Shown: positions 54,501-64,000, counted from the first letter of the stretch. The stretch: DNA of 64,000 nucleotides from Bugulina stolonifera (GCA_935421135.1 OW285192.1:849501-913500), one strand, 5' to 3'. Notes: generated from the sequence alone by a model not told the origin. Program-made: numbers and translations.

Positions 54501-57173
54501 AAATACGTAGGGATTTTTATTGCTTTCGTAGGATGGAAGTAACATTCTTCAAACTTGAGCTCGCTAATGTACATGTACTAGTTAGTAGTACACTATCTTT
54601 GGCTAGCGCAATGGTCTTTACGTTAACTGTTTGTTAATAACTATATTATGCTATGACGTCAGTTTGGCTGCGCACTTCTTGTTACGGTTGAATTCACATC
54701 AGCCAACGCGTAGCTATTTTTAACTCCTAAGGTTATTGTACTATGATGTCATAGGCGGGAGAAGTTAAATGTGTGTCCCACAAAACTGTTGAACAAAATA
54801 CGAAGCATGGAATTGGACCACTAATGCAGCTTCGTAGGGTAAGCAACTCCCGTCGAAGGAAAATAGGAAGCATGGAAAAGCACTGATTGTCTTGTGGGGA
54901 ACTGATTTATCTGTCATGAAGGAAAAACAAGCCTTATTGGGAATCTCCATTAATTTTAGTGATTTTAGTCCTAGGTTCTAACCTTGGACCTACGTTATTT
55001 TTAATCTACATAAATGATTTGACTAGAGGTATTTTTGAAAATTTCCATCTGATATTGTGCTCCGATGATACCAACCTGTCGCTCAAATCCAGTAACTTAG
55101 GCTAACTAAAGATATTCCAGTCACAGAAAAGGAGTTGTGCTTATTAGAAAATTGGTGCAATGAACTAACTGTGAACTGAATAGAGAACATTTTACCTTGC
55201 ACTAAAAAAGTTGGCGAAGTAATATATACCTTCCTCCTAATCCAATAAATCTTTTTAATAAGCCAGTAGCAGAGAATTATTGAAATTAAATTCTTTGGAG
55301 TAATTATAGATAAAAACCTTACTTTGAGATCCCATATTGATTATAAATGTACTAAACTTGAACCTACAGCAGGAAAACTACATTATGTTCTACATTTTTA
55401 CCAAGAAATGTACTAATTTTAATTTATAATTCATTAATAAAATCAAAAATTATTACCGTAGACCAGGGATGCCCAAATGTCTCCCCAAGGGACACAGTGT
55501 CCCTTTGCATGGATTTTGGTGTCCCTTTGTCACTTTTGAATGCAATATGTTTTTTTGTGTCTGAGCAGTGAAAGCAATTGCACTGCTCGATTTACACTCA
55601 AAAATACATCACACTGTTGAAAAATCCCCACATTTGAAAATCTCCAAATATTTATAGCTGATACAGATGTAAATTTTTGTCAACGATTTAAAACCTACAA
55701 TGAATTGATGACCTAATTGACCTAATCACAGTGCCAAGAGCTGAAGACAGAGCAAAGTAGAAAGCGCAGCTACCCCAACTTATCTAGAATCGCTGTCAAA
55801 CTGATGACACTCTTTGGCAGCACATTGTTGTGTGAGAGTTTGTTCAGTCACCTGAACTATATTAAAAGCAAAAATCAGATAAGACTGGCTGACAAACATA
55901 CCAGGCAGCTACTAAAAGAGACAGACTTTGAGGATGATACAGGTGATAGGACAATTCCATGTCACCCACTAACAATTGTATTCACAAGTGAATCATGTAG
56001 CATGCATAGAATATTTATTACAGTTTTCATATAACTTGCTTAAGGCCGAATCAGGCTGGCAAATTTTTTTGCTGCGTTCCACCATGTTTTGCCAGCGTCA
56101 CAACTGTTTTTCCGATGAACAACACACTAGTGATGTTTCCTCCATGTGTGCCGAAGGAGGCAGTTAATGCTACACTTGTATATGTCATGTCTACTAGGTG
56201 TACACCATATTGCAACAGGGATTCAATTTGGAATTTTTGTTTACAGACGACATTGTAGAATAGAACCGGTAAAAATTTTTCTGCCCAATCAGAAGTCAGT
56301 GTTATTGAGAGCTTAACATAAAGTGTTAAACACATTTAATGTTTGGTGAACAGGGCGTTTTGCGCTCAATTTTGTGACATCCTGGCGCTCTACCGTCATT
56401 TTGCGGCTAATAGCGGCTCGAAATTTGCTAGTCTGTTTCTACTTTTATTCTGTTTTGAGCACTTCAAAAGTAGATGAATATTGCTGTTATACTTTGTTTG
56501 AAACAAAATCAATAAATACGCGTGTTATAAAATAACTCATTTCGTATAATAATCAAATTGCCCATTTAATAACCGCAATATGTGTGCAGCAACAAAAGCC
56601 AAGTGTCCCTTGCTCTGATGTGCTTGTAGAATTAGTCCCTTTCCACCAAAAAGTTTGGGCATCCCTGCCATAGACCATCTTGGAACAACGCCTGTGATAC
56701 TCCTTTAAATAAATTTTTTGTCTAAAATATTTTACGCATAATGTTTTAAACAGCCATCATACTCAGGTTCTTCCCTCTTTTAAAGGTAGTAGCCTCCATT
56801 TTACAAGCTAAAAGTTTGGCTTATGTGTTTTATTCCTCTATGATGTAAGAGATGAGTTGGGTATACAATACTAGACCTATACTAGATCAGATCCAGATGG
56901 TCCAAACCATCATACATATGAGGTCACCCCAGCCCACTTGTCCCAACCGCAAACACAAATTTGTGCAACAATTATTTATTATATCCATATTTATAATGCA
57001 CCGAACTGTTACTGTTTGAATCAGGACTCAGGAGGGTGTTCATGTATTGTAATCATCTCATGCATGTTAGGTTGCCCTGTCACTATGACTATGAATGAAG
57101 GCCTTTGGCACGGGGATTCTTACCTTCCTACGGATTTCAACGCATGTATCACAATTTTATCAACTTCATCCAT
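45521..57173 (-). CDS. CCDC22: Coiled-coil domain protein 22 (CCC complex), 13 exons
   Basis: CCDC22 partners CCDC93 and COMMD proteins in the CCC/Commander complex for endosomal recycling. Exons 5' to 3': 57173-57124, 52650-52476, 52137-51996, 51884-51565, 51270-51115, 50415-50332, 50204-50085, 49814-49695, 49255-49037, 48431-48324, 47444-47349, 46231-46097, 45631-45521 (TGA). All are GT-AG and in phase; 611 residues against 627 in human. The small first exon (MDEVDKIVIHALKSVG) ends in phase 2 and fits exon 2 exactly. An N-terminal CH-like fold (residues 1 to about 110, GYKGEVGYQTFLYSNEADIR) leads to a long coiled coil (about 270-611) with family signatures LLSGKLDRTFTVTDELIFK, AAYKYLASLHENF and VEDTGVILREIEQLEGQ. 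Intron 1 (4.5 kb) is full of transposons. Confidence 0.95.
46518..47204. mobile_element. hAT-like element with perfect 8-bp duplication GACTAGAG
   Basis: Ends CAAGGGTTCTCAACC and GGTTGAGAACCCCTG-like inverted repeats (right end GTTGAGAACCCCTG), flanked by GACTAGAG at 46510-46517 and 47205-47212. AGGGGTTCTCAACC ends are typical of animal hAT MITEs. A minus-strand frame (about 46980-47110) reading HFLQQLTYLAEAEAHLKAL could be a transposase relic. It lies in CCDC22 intron 11. Confidence 0.85.
47669..48286. repeat. 30-bp minisatellite, about 20 copies, in CCDC22 intron 10
   Basis: The unit contains AGAGTATACTGTTAGTGTCT followed by AGTGAGTACT, with ACTAG/ATTGG variants. It stops about 30 bp before the donor of exon 10. 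Confidence 0.95.
48433..48640. repeat. AGTAGC/GGTAGA-type short repeat adjoining exon 10
   Basis: An imperfect hexamer-like array (CAGTAACAGTAGC, GGTAGAAGT) starts within a few bases of the exon 10 acceptor of CCDC22. Confidence 0.85.
48660..49020. repeat. 33-bp minisatellite, about 10 copies, in CCDC22 intron 9
   Basis: The unit contains CTACAGACATACTACACATA, then TACTATACACACA. It ends about 15 bp from the donor of exon 9. 33 is divisible by three, so it creates a false 134-codon open frame. Confidence 0.95.
49828..50030. repeat. 31-bp minisatellite in CCDC22 intron 7
   Basis: About six copies of a 31-bp unit containing AACTAACCAATCACATTCCA. It starts about 15 bp from the acceptor of exon 8. 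Confidence 0.9.
51370..51545. repeat. About 31-bp minisatellite in CCDC22 intron 4
   Basis: About five diverged copies of a unit containing AGTATAGAATTAGAATTGCA followed by CACGCTAGAA. It stops about 20 bp from the donor of exon 4. Confidence 0.8.
53100..53840 (+). mobile_element. Solo LTR, family B (plus orientation)
   Basis: Begins TGTGATGTTTC and ends GAAACATTACA, an 11-bp inverted repeat with one mismatch, with ATAT on both sides (53096-53099, 53841-53844). Carries the paired CCGGCCC/GGGCC-type hairpin, TTTCCGG, a TATAAAAG box and AATAAAG. It lies antisense in CCDC22 intron 1. Confidence 0.85.
54374..54885. mobile_element. MITE with CAGTGATTTTCCATGCTTCG ends
   Basis: Left CAGTGATTTTCCATGCTTCG pairs with the right GAAGCATGGAAAAGCACTG with few mismatches. 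Subterminal TACGAAG/CTTCGTA motifs recur on both sides. 512 bp; no target duplication resolved. It lies in CCDC22 intron 1. Confidence 0.7.
54955..56935 (+). pseudogene. Decayed LINE reverse transcriptase split by a hAT element
   Basis: Plus-strand fragments read GPTLFLIYINDLTRGIFENF and LCSDDTNLSLKSS (the catalytic YADD block, altered) and, further on, FFGVIIDKNLTLRSHIDY. Several stops and frame shifts interrupt the frame, so it is dead. The sequence breaks at 55463 and resumes at 56676 after a hAT-type insertion. It resembles CR1/Jockey-type ORF2; the clade is not certain. It lies in CCDC22 intron 1. Confidence 0.75.
55464..56667 (+). mobile_element. hAT transposon remnant nested in the LINE
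   Basis: Ends CAGGGATGCCCAAA and TTTGGGCATCCCTG are perfect inverted repeats; the 8-bp flanks CCGTAGAC and CCATAGAC are a target duplication with one change. Near 55804-55940 the plus strand reads LFGSTLLCESLFSHLNYIKS then KNQIRLADKH, the C-terminal dimerisation segment of hAT transposases. The rest of the transposase is missing or broken, so this copy is non-autonomous. Confidence 0.85.
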
Positions 57174-57789
57174 AACTATAGTAGGTGCGAGCTAGTAAAA
57201 TATTAATCAATCGTAAATTAACCAGTTTTAGTAAACATTATCAAAGCCGAAAACAAAATTTATTTTTTCGAGGAAACTCCTACTTTCCAGCAAAATGGTA
57301 AACAGTATACAGGTTTTAGTTCAAGGTGCAAGATAAACTTTACGCAGCGCTGCATGCTTCCCCTCGGACTATTATAACTCTTGAACTCAAGAGGTTTAAA
57401 TGGGGGAAAACGGAGTGTTGTACGTGTAGCGTGGTTTCCAACAGGAGTATTCTTTGTAGTCCTGGCGGGTGTTCTGTCTCAGTCTCCTAATAATAGGTAC
57501 GTTAACTTGTTATCTTTCAGTCTACAGTACAAGATCATGATTGGATGTTTAAACATCACACCAGGGAGATTTATAAATAATATTAAATATTATATTATTG
57601 TAATTTACACTTACATTATGTAAATTATTGTAATGAATGAATTATTCTTTAATTAGCAATTCGATAATTATCAATACATGCACAGTCACATTTATTTATC
57701 AATTTATAATTGCATAATAATAATTGAATTAGTAATATTTATATTAATTTTAATTATCGTCCCTGATAGTAACTTGTTGGTTTTCTCAG
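57174..57789. other. CCDC22 5' flank, possible divergent promoter
   Basis: No TATA box stands out. An open plus-strand stretch at 57381-57496 ends at a donor-like GTACGT, but it lacks an ATG in its long frame, and its phase does not join to the exon candidate at 57790, so I do not call it coding. Confidence 0.35.
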
Positions 57790-57899
57790 CCCCTCAGCTG
57801 GTGAAAGTTGGTGACTGGTTACTCGTTACTGGTTATGCTGGATTCACTAGCCTGAGACATCCAACACCTACCTCCCTCAGCAGAGTTAGAGTGGCTACA
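57790..57899 (+). CDS. Candidate internal exon, unrecognised protein
   Basis: An open 36-codon frame (QLVKVGDWLLVTGYAGF, then RHPTPTSLSRVRVAT) is bounded by TTTTCTCAG and GTGAGT and reads protein-like. No partner exon could be joined in phase, and the Ty3 element begins about 145 bp downstream. It could be part of a gene disrupted by the insertion, or chance. Confidence 0.35.
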
Positions 57900-58042
57900 G
57901 TGAGTGAGTATTCTTGCCGATCGGCGATTACCACCCCAGAGCTGGCTCCATGTCGAACTTCAAATCAGCATGTCAAGTCATTTCTAAAATTTAGGAGACA
58001 AGTCAAGTCAGCATCAATGCAAGTCTCAAGTCAAGTCATGTA

Positions 58043-61000
58043 TTTAGTGTTGTACTGACGTGATTTATTCTCATTATAACTGACTCCTAAGACATACATG
58101 CATCCTTATATATATTTCCTTACTCTAGCTTTAGTGCTATAAAGCTACTAGCTACAAAGCTATTACAAACACTACATCCCTCCATGGGTTTAGATACAAA
58201 AAAAGATATAATATCAAAAGTACAACTTTAAGAGAAAAATTACAAAACATATATTATTATTATAAAGCAAAATTGAACAATGTTATTTAGAACCAAATAT
58301 TCACTCTATGATTGCATATAAAAATCCTGAAAACGTTGAGGCACTTTCCTAACCCTAGAACTTGTCCTACGGGGAGGGGGGCTATTATGGGCACTATTAT
58401 CATTTGTAGATGAACTGACATTAAGAGGGGGATCTGGAGGATTACTCGCTCCCACACTTTCGCTGGAGACTGGGGATGGAACCGGAAATAAAACTGGGCA
58501 TGGATCAAGGGGTGAGACAGGGGAAGAATCCGACAACTGAACCTTCTTAGCAAAAGAAACATTCCTTCTTGTTAAGGAACCTGAAGGGCTGGCACACACT
58601 ACATCAGAACCATCGATTCCAACTACTGTGTGTTCTGTAGGGCTGAAATTGGTGTCCAGTTTTCCTCTATTCTCTTGTTTCATTAAGACTATATCGCCTA
58701 CCTCTATCTCACTTTCCTTAGAACTCTTGTCTGCATACTCCTTCATACTCTTCTTGTAAATAGCATCAGAATCCTGAGCTTCCTCTTTTGTGCCCACAGC
58801 AGTGTCACCGAGCATAGGCAGCTTTGTGCGCATCTCTCGACCAAACATCAAAGTAAAAGGAGGTACTCCTGTACCAGTATGTGGTGTTGACTTGTATGCC
58901 ATAGAAAACTCTTGTAATGCCTTCTGCAAATCCTTCCCTTCGGCTTTAGCAATCTTGAGCACTTTAAGAATAGTTCTATTCATACGTTCAACTTCTCCAT
59001 TTGCTTGAGGCCACAGTGGAGTGGTAGAAATCCATTTAATGGCACACTGCTTCAAGTATTCTTGAAACTTGCCCCCTGCAAACTGTGGACCATTATCAGA
59101 TCTTATCATTTCTGGATACCCATAGTATGAAAAAACATGCTCTAAAAACAATATAACTTTATCAGCCTTGGTACTGCGTAGAAATCCAAATTCAAAGATC
59201 CTACTAAAATAATCTACTAACACAACAACTGATCTACCATCAGGAAGAGGTCCAAGGAGATCTATGCAGCAAAATTTCCATGGACTGTCTGGCATCTTGG
59301 TAGGAGAAATAGGACTCGGTGGGTTGCTGTTAGCCACTAATTGACATGAGAAGCATTGCCGACATAGTGCCTCAGCATCGTGGTCCATTCCTGGCCACCA
59401 AACCTTCAAGCGTAGTCTTTTCTTTGTTTTCACTATGCCTTGGTGACCTTCATGTGCCAGCTGTAACACTTTCTTTCGCAACTTGACAGGCACAAGAATT
59501 TTATTACCTCTCAAAATTACTCCTTCATAGCAACTCAACTCATTCTGGATAGATTTTGTAATTGCTGGACATGATTCCCAATCTCCCGATTGTAAAGCCT
59601 TCCGGATCAGACTAGCTTCATTACATACCAATGCTTCTTGCTGAATATCTGACCATGTCATGGCACATGGCACTGCCTGCTCTGCAACTAAGCAAATATA
59701 TGAATCATCTGTCACCGGATCTGTATTGCTGTCTTTAGAACCACTAAGCCTAGACATTGGATCTGCAATGTTATAACAACCTGGCTTATAATGGATATCA
59801 AAATCGAATGCCTGGAGCCTTATACTCCATCTTTCCAGTCTTGGAGTTGGTTTTGAACTAGCACTGCCAAAAATAGACACTAGAGGTTTATGATCAGTCA
59901 CTAACCGGAAATGCTTGCCAAGTAAATACATCCGAAAATGCTCACATGCCCACATTAGTCCAAGAGCCTCACGTTCTATCTGAGAATACCGAGTCTCCAC
60001 ATCTGACAGTCGACGATGCCCAAATGCTATTATCTTTGAAACTCCATTTTGTCTCTGATATAAGACTGCACCAAGACCTGTGGGACTAGCATCTGCAACA
60101 ACAGTCGTACAACATTCTTTGTCATAGTAAGCTAACGTTTGATTAGAACTCATAAGCTTCTTTATGCCCACAAATGCATCCTGGTGTACGTTACTCCATG
60201 AAAAAGTTTGGGATTTCTTGGTTAAATCCCAGAGAGGAGCAGCAACCCTTGCTAAATCTGGAACATACCTCCCCACAAACTGAACTAATCCCAAAAATCC
60301 TCTTAACTCTGAGATATTTTCAGGTGCTCTAGCAGATAGGATAGACTTAACCTTAGCAGGGTCAGCAGATATGCCTTCATTTGAAATAATATGACCTAGA
60401 AACTTGATTGATGATACCCCAAAAAGACATTTGCCACCATTCAAAGTTAAGCCACTTTTCTCTAGCCTTTCCATCACACTTATCAATCTTTCATTGTGTT
60501 CACTTGCATCTGTACCAAATACTAATATGTCGTCGGCTAAATTTAAAACTCCACTCAAACCATTCAAGACCTTTTGGATAGTGTATTGAAATATCTCAGG
60601 AGCAGATGACACTCCCATTCCTAGACGCTTCATTCTAAACAGGCCTATATGACTGACAAAAGTTGTTATGTCTCTTGAACCAGACTCTAATTCACATTGG
60701 AAAAACCCTTGCTTCAAATCAAGTTTGGAAAATACTTTGGCACCATTCAATTCAACTAACATTTCTTGGATTGTAGGAACAGGATATCTTTCCCTGACAA
60801 TCGCTTTGTTAGCCCTTCTCATGTCAACACATAGTCTAACATCATCACCATCTTTAGGCACAACCACTAAAGGACTAACCCATGTCGATCCTATACCCTC
60901 AACTGGTTCTACAATGTCTTCCTCAATCAACCTATGCAACACCTTCTCAACCTTAGCTCTATATGCAAAAGGCAAACGCCTTACAGGCTGGGCAACTGGC

Positions 61001-62425
61001 TCACAAGCACTATCAACATGCAACCTGATCTGAACTCCTTTTAGCTTCCCTACCCCTATAAAACGCTCTGGGTATTTGGCCCTAACAAAACTTCCTATAT
61101 CAATAATGTTGTCTACACTACCTACTGTATTCAACTTAATTATACCTAGTTCATTAGCTGTTTCAGCACACAGAAGGTTGCAAGAATTTCCATCAAATAC
61201 AAAAATTATAGCCTTCACATTATTACCATTAATAAAAATGTTAGCTGTAATCTGACCTAGTAAAGGTAATGGGCTAGACTGACCAAAAGCATACAATTGT
61301 TTTGAAGCAGGCTCTAAATTCACTCTATTTTTGATTCTACGATAGGTATGTCTGCCAATAACGTTACTCACAGCACCGGAGTCAACAATAAACTCGGTTG
61401 ATACACCTGCGACATTAACTATACATTTAGGTGTACCACCTCTAATGTTGTTTATAGTGTTATCATACCCAAAGCAATCCAGTGCTGTTCTTTGCTCATG
61501 ACTGTCTGTCTTTTCCATAACTGTATTAGTAGCAGTTGTGAGTGTATCCTTTCCATGACTCCTACAGTACTTGGATCCCGCAAAATGTCCATTATTTCCA
61601 CAAACTTTGCATTTTCTTCCTTTTGCTGGACAATTGTCATCAGAAGCTATGTGTCCTGTCCTGGTACATCTGTAGCAGATGACACCCTTCCATGATGACC
61701 TTTCTTTCCTGTCGTCTACCTTAGCTATCTCATCTTTTATCACTGGTGTGCTTTCTTCAAACAGCCGAGCCGTATTAACTAAATTAACTGCTGCGGTCAA
61801 AGTGGTAACTGTTTGACTTTCAATGAGTTTCCTAGATAGACCTGGATTATTGATCCCTGCAATAAACTGTTCTAGTAAATTTTCTTCCAGTTTATCACCA
61901 AACTCACATTTCATGGCAGCTCTCCTCACCCTCACTTGGAATTCAGCTAACAATTCCTCTCTAAATCTACTCACTGATCGAAATTGAATTCTTTCCAGCT
62001 TCCTATTCCTTGGTGCTCCAAAGTGAGTCGTAAGTTGAGTCTTTAGGTCGGCTAAGTCCATGGAACTGGGTAATGCAGGTGATACTAAGCTTCTTAGTGT
62101 TTCATATTGCTCGGATGTGAGTCCCATTAATAAGACAGATACCTTACTATTATCTGCTGTCCCTGCAACTGTGAAATAACATTCAAGGCGTTCCAAAAAT
62201 GCCTCCACATCTCCATCTTCCTCCAGTCTAGGAATCAGCATTCCACCAGTTGCCATTATAATATATCTGTTGAAACAATCCTCGTCGCCAATTTAGTGTT
62301 GTACTGACGTGATTTATTCTCATTATAACTGACTCCTAAGACATACATGCATCCTTATATATATTTCCTTACTCTAGCTTTAGTGCTATAAAGCTACTAG
62401 CTACAAAGCTATTACAAACACTACA
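58043..62425 (-). mobile_element. Complete Ty3/gypsy LTR retrotransposon
   Basis: 134-bp LTRs at 58043-58176 and 62292-62425 show no difference by eye. ATGTA flanks both sides (58038-58042, 62426-62430). On the minus strand the primer-binding site TTGGCGACGAGG directly follows the 5' LTR, and a purine tract GGAGGGA directly precedes the 3' LTR. The leader is only about 35 nt before the gag-pol ATG. Length 4383 bp. Identical LTRs, a clean target duplication and an intact ORF imply a very recent insertion. The short LTRs and TTGGCGACGAGG binding site fit Mag-like elements, a tentative placement. It is inserted into ACTTG-type repeat sequence. Confidence 0.95.
58306..62256 (-). CDS. Ty3/gypsy Gag-Pol polyprotein, 1316 residues, uninterrupted
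   Basis: Single frame without a gag/pol shift. Domains: Gag (about 1-175); two CCHC zinc knuckles (about 192-232, CYRCTRTGH and CKVCGNNGH); aspartic protease with VDSGA (about 287); reverse transcriptase with FSKLDLKQGFFQ and the catalytic NLADDILVFG (about 574; Leu-Ala replace the more usual Tyr-X before DD); RNase H with VADASPTGLGAVLYQ and TDHKPLV (about 720-790); integrase with the HHCC finger (HEGHQG, CRQCFSCQ, about 940-975) and the D-D-E core (CIDLLGP, RSDNGPQF, NGEVERMNR, about 1000-1090); a C-terminal tail (GDIVLMKQENRG). There is no envelope gene. The catalytic residues I could check are present, so the protein may be active. Confidence 0.95.
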   Translation of the reverse strand: MATGGMLIPRLEEDGDVEAFLERLECYFTVAGTADNSKVSVLLMGLTSEQYETLRSLVSPALPSSMDLADLKTQLTTHFGAPRNRKLERIQFRSVSRFREELLAEFQVRVRRAAMKCEFGDKLEENLLEQFIAGINNPGLSRKLIESQTVTTLTAAVNLVNTARLFEESTPVIKDEIAKVDDRKERSSWKGVICYRCTRTGHIASDDNCPAKGRKCKVCGNNGHFAGSKYCRSHGKDTLTTATNTVMEKTDSHEQRTALDCFGYDNTINNIRGGTPKCIVNVAGVSTEFIVDSGAVSNVIGRHTYRRIKNRVNLEPASKQLYAFGQSSPLPLLGQITANIFINGNNVKAIIFVFDGNSCNLLCAETANELGIIKLNTVGSVDNIIDIGSFVRAKYPERFIGVGKLKGVQIRLHVDSACEPVAQPVRRLPFAYRAKVEKVLHRLIEEDIVEPVEGIGSTWVSPLVVVPKDGDDVRLCVDMRRANKAIVRERYPVPTIQEMLVELNGAKVFSKLDLKQGFFQCELESGSRDITTFVSHIGLFRMKRLGMGVSSAPEIFQYTIQKVLNGLSGVLNLADDILVFGTDASEHNERLISVMERLEKSGLTLNGGKCLFGVSSIKFLGHIISNEGISADPAKVKSILSARAPENISELRGFLGLVQFVGRYVPDLARVAAPLWDLTKKSQTFSWSNVHQDAFVGIKKLMSSNQTLAYYDKECCTTVVADASPTGLGAVLYQRQNGVSKIIAFGHRRLSDVETRYSQIEREALGLMWACEHFRMYLLGKHFRLVTDHKPLVSIFGSASSKPTPRLERWSIRLQAFDFDIHYKPGCYNIADPMSRLSGSKDSNTDPVTDDSYICLVAEQAVPCAMTWSDIQQEALVCNEASLIRKALQSGDWESCPAITKSIQNELSCYEGVILRGNKILVPVKLRKKVLQLAHEGHQGIVKTKKRLRLKVWWPGMDHDAEALCRQCFSCQLVANSNPPSPISPTKMPDSPWKFCCIDLLGPLPDGRSVVVLVDYFSRIFEFGFLRSTKADKVILFLEHVFSYYGYPEMIRSDNGPQFAGGKFQEYLKQCAIKWISTTPLWPQANGEVERMNRTILKVLKIAKAEGKDLQKALQEFSMAYKSTPHTGTGVPPFTLMFGREMRTKLPMLGDTAVGTKEEAQDSDAIYKKSMKEYADKSSKESEIEVGDIVLMKQENRGKLDTNFSPTEHTVVGIDGSDVVCASPSGSLTRRNVSFAKKVQLSDSSPVSPLDPCPVLFPVPSPVSSESVGASNPPDPPLNVSSSTNDNSAHNSPPPRRTSSRVRKVPQRFQDFYMQS

Positions 62426-62466
62426 ATGTAGTCAAGTGTGTAATGTCTGTACTCACTAGTTTAAGA

Positions 62467-62624
62467 GTTAGGTGCACAAGTGGAGAAATTTGAGATAGCC
62501 TTTGTTCTTCGCCAAAATTGAAGCAGGAGAAGTTGTCTTCTCTACATTTTGCTGGTTGGCCGCCCTTACCCCAACCACAAACAAGGAACTAAGGCTATCT
62601 AAATTTCTCCACTACTGCACCTAA
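62467..62624. mobile_element. 158-bp inverted-repeat MITE
   Basis: The left arm GTTAGGTGCACAAGTGGAG and beyond pairs with the right arm through CTCCACTACTGCACCTAAC. About 40 bp of imperfect arms (AATTTGAGATAGCC/GGCTATCTAAATT) flank a short loop region. Confidence 0.75.
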
Positions 62625-63742
62625 CAGAAGTTTAAGATATTCTTTGCCTGCACTTGTAGAGGATTTTTACATCTATTATTAATTGTGGGTGATACCCAGT
62701 AGGTTTTGCCCTATTATTACACCGCTGTTATATTACATGCCACATATATATTACTGGCCCGCCGAGACGATCAGCAAATCCAGTAACTAGCAGTGTTAGA
62801 GGATAACTCTAACACTACCATTCATAACCTACTACTACTACTACTATTATTATAGACTATCTAACCAGGATGACTTGTAGATAACTATTAGACCAGAGAG
62901 AGGATGACTCCCACTGTCATAATAACAACAACTACTGTAGTGAATTATTATAACTGAGAAGATCAGTTACGATAACACCAGACACTTATCACTATGATGG
63001 ACAATGATAAATGTAAACAGTAACTACCTGGGATGACCAGGTTATTATTGTCGACTAATAAGACTTTATCAACTTTGGGATGAACAGTGTGGATAAATCG
63101 ACCTGGCACAGATCTACTAAGTTAAACACATTAAAGGATCCCTCTCACTAATTACCCTGCTCAGCAAATCTAGTTTTGTGTCAAAATGAAGGCAGCAGCA
63201 AAGTTATCTGTTTCAGAGTTGTGCTCTCAACATATTTCTCCTTCCCATAATGCATCGCGCGATGCGCTAAAGTGCTGCCCTAGGACGAATTTTTGATGAA
63301 GACACCCTAAACGGCACTTTTTTTATATAAGTTGTATAGAGAGAGGTTTAGTTTTTTGCAAATATTTTCAAAAGTAGCCTGAAATATGCAAAAATAATCC
63401 ATGGGCATATACTACTTGCAACCATGCACCCTTCAATTTATATTACACTCTCGAAAGAAGTTTTATTTTTATAGCTGCCGTTGTTTATTCGAAACTATGG
63501 ATTATCATACTAATATCAAACTTTATAAACAAACCAAAGTCACATGACCATGCTAGCGGTCTGCACGTGGTATTTTGTTTACAATACAATTGATCACAGA
63601 GTTATTGCAAGTACCAAGATACTGTACTATCTATCTCCGTTCACGTCTATGGGTTGGGTTGAAAATTCATAGTACACAGAAACGCTAAGAATGGCATTCG
63701 AAAGTTGGATTTTCATTTCATAAATTTCATTTTCTGAAGAAC
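62625..63742. other. No recognised gene; short palindrome
   Basis: A perfect 10-bp stem AGTGTTAGAG/CTCTAACACT with a 5-bp loop lies at 62792-62816. CATCGCGCGATGCG near 63250 is a small GC palindrome. Nothing else was recognised. Confidence 0.4.
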
Positions 63743-63791
63743 ATGAGCTTAGTTTATGGCCAGATTGTCAGCCATCACAATACTCAGCATG
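63743..63791 (+). CDS. Possible small first exon
   Basis: ATG begins a 16-codon frame (MSLVYGQIVSHHNTQH) ending in a consensus donor CATG|GTAAGC. The product cannot be identified from so little, and the remainder would lie beyond the window. Confidence 0.25.
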
Positions 63792-64000
63792 GTAAGCATT
63801 TAATATTAATATATTATATGTACTCATTTTTATTTATTTTGTTTAAAAAACAAACAAATGACTAAGTTTGAAATTAAATATTAAATAAATGATTAATAAA
63901 ATTGGATAACTTTTAACACAAAAAGTAAGTCATATGATTATTATATTTCATATTATTACAACATTAGTTGGGCTATATGATGTGATATAATTATAATAAT

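Noticed and set aside
57381..57623. Hydrophobic 80-codon open frame (WFPTGVFFVVLAGVL) as first exon next to CCDC22
   Set aside because: It has no ATG in frame (a stop lies just upstream) and its donor phase does not fit the 57790 exon.

Overview
The window is nuclear DNA from an animal. Evidence: three spliced protein genes with GT-AG introns, of which IFT80 (cilia) and CCDC22 (endosomal sorting) are recognisable exon by exon against their families; an EGF-type/transmembrane gene; a nuclear tRNA-Gly(UCC) gene inside an intron; and dense DNA transposons, LINE debris and LTR elements. The AT-rich, ACATGTACATGT-rich background with small genes and short introns suggests an early-branching marine invertebrate, perhaps a sponge; that is an inference.

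Layout. 1-5880: no gene; repeats only. 6000-26302 (minus): IFT80, 16 coding exons, 780 residues as assembled. 26303-27682: divergent 5' region. 27683-35541 (plus): a C11orf65/CXorf58-like gene, 6 exons, 375 residues. 35542-41534: repeats, a solo LTR, and a possible signal-peptide exon at 37888-38007. 41535-44814 (plus): the 3' exons of an unrecognised EGF-like single-pass membrane protein. 45521-57173 (minus): CCDC22, 13 exons, 611 residues, convergent with the EGF gene. 57174-58037: a short divergent region and one weak candidate exon. 58043-62425: a complete, apparently very young Ty3/gypsy retrotransposon with identical 134-bp LTRs, a 5-bp target duplication and one uninterrupted 1316-codon ORF. 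62426-64000: a short inverted-repeat element, otherwise no clear gene.

The host genes are ordinary; the unusual content is in the repeats. (1) Six solo LTRs of two related families have 4-bp target duplications, mostly ATAT, and carry GC hairpins and ETS/YY1-like motifs upstream of TATA. (2) Many introns hold a private minisatellite whose unit is 27-33 bp, several lying almost against splice sites. (3) Transposons have repeatedly inserted inside tandem arrays. (4) At least ten inverted-repeat element families can be delimited by TIRs, some with clean TA or 8-bp target duplications.

Functionally, IFT80 is a ciliary transport subunit, and its head-to-head partner belongs to a poorly known family, so shared ciliary or sperm expression is plausible but unproven. 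CCDC22 belongs to the COMMD/CCC endosomal complex and has no evident link to its neighbours.
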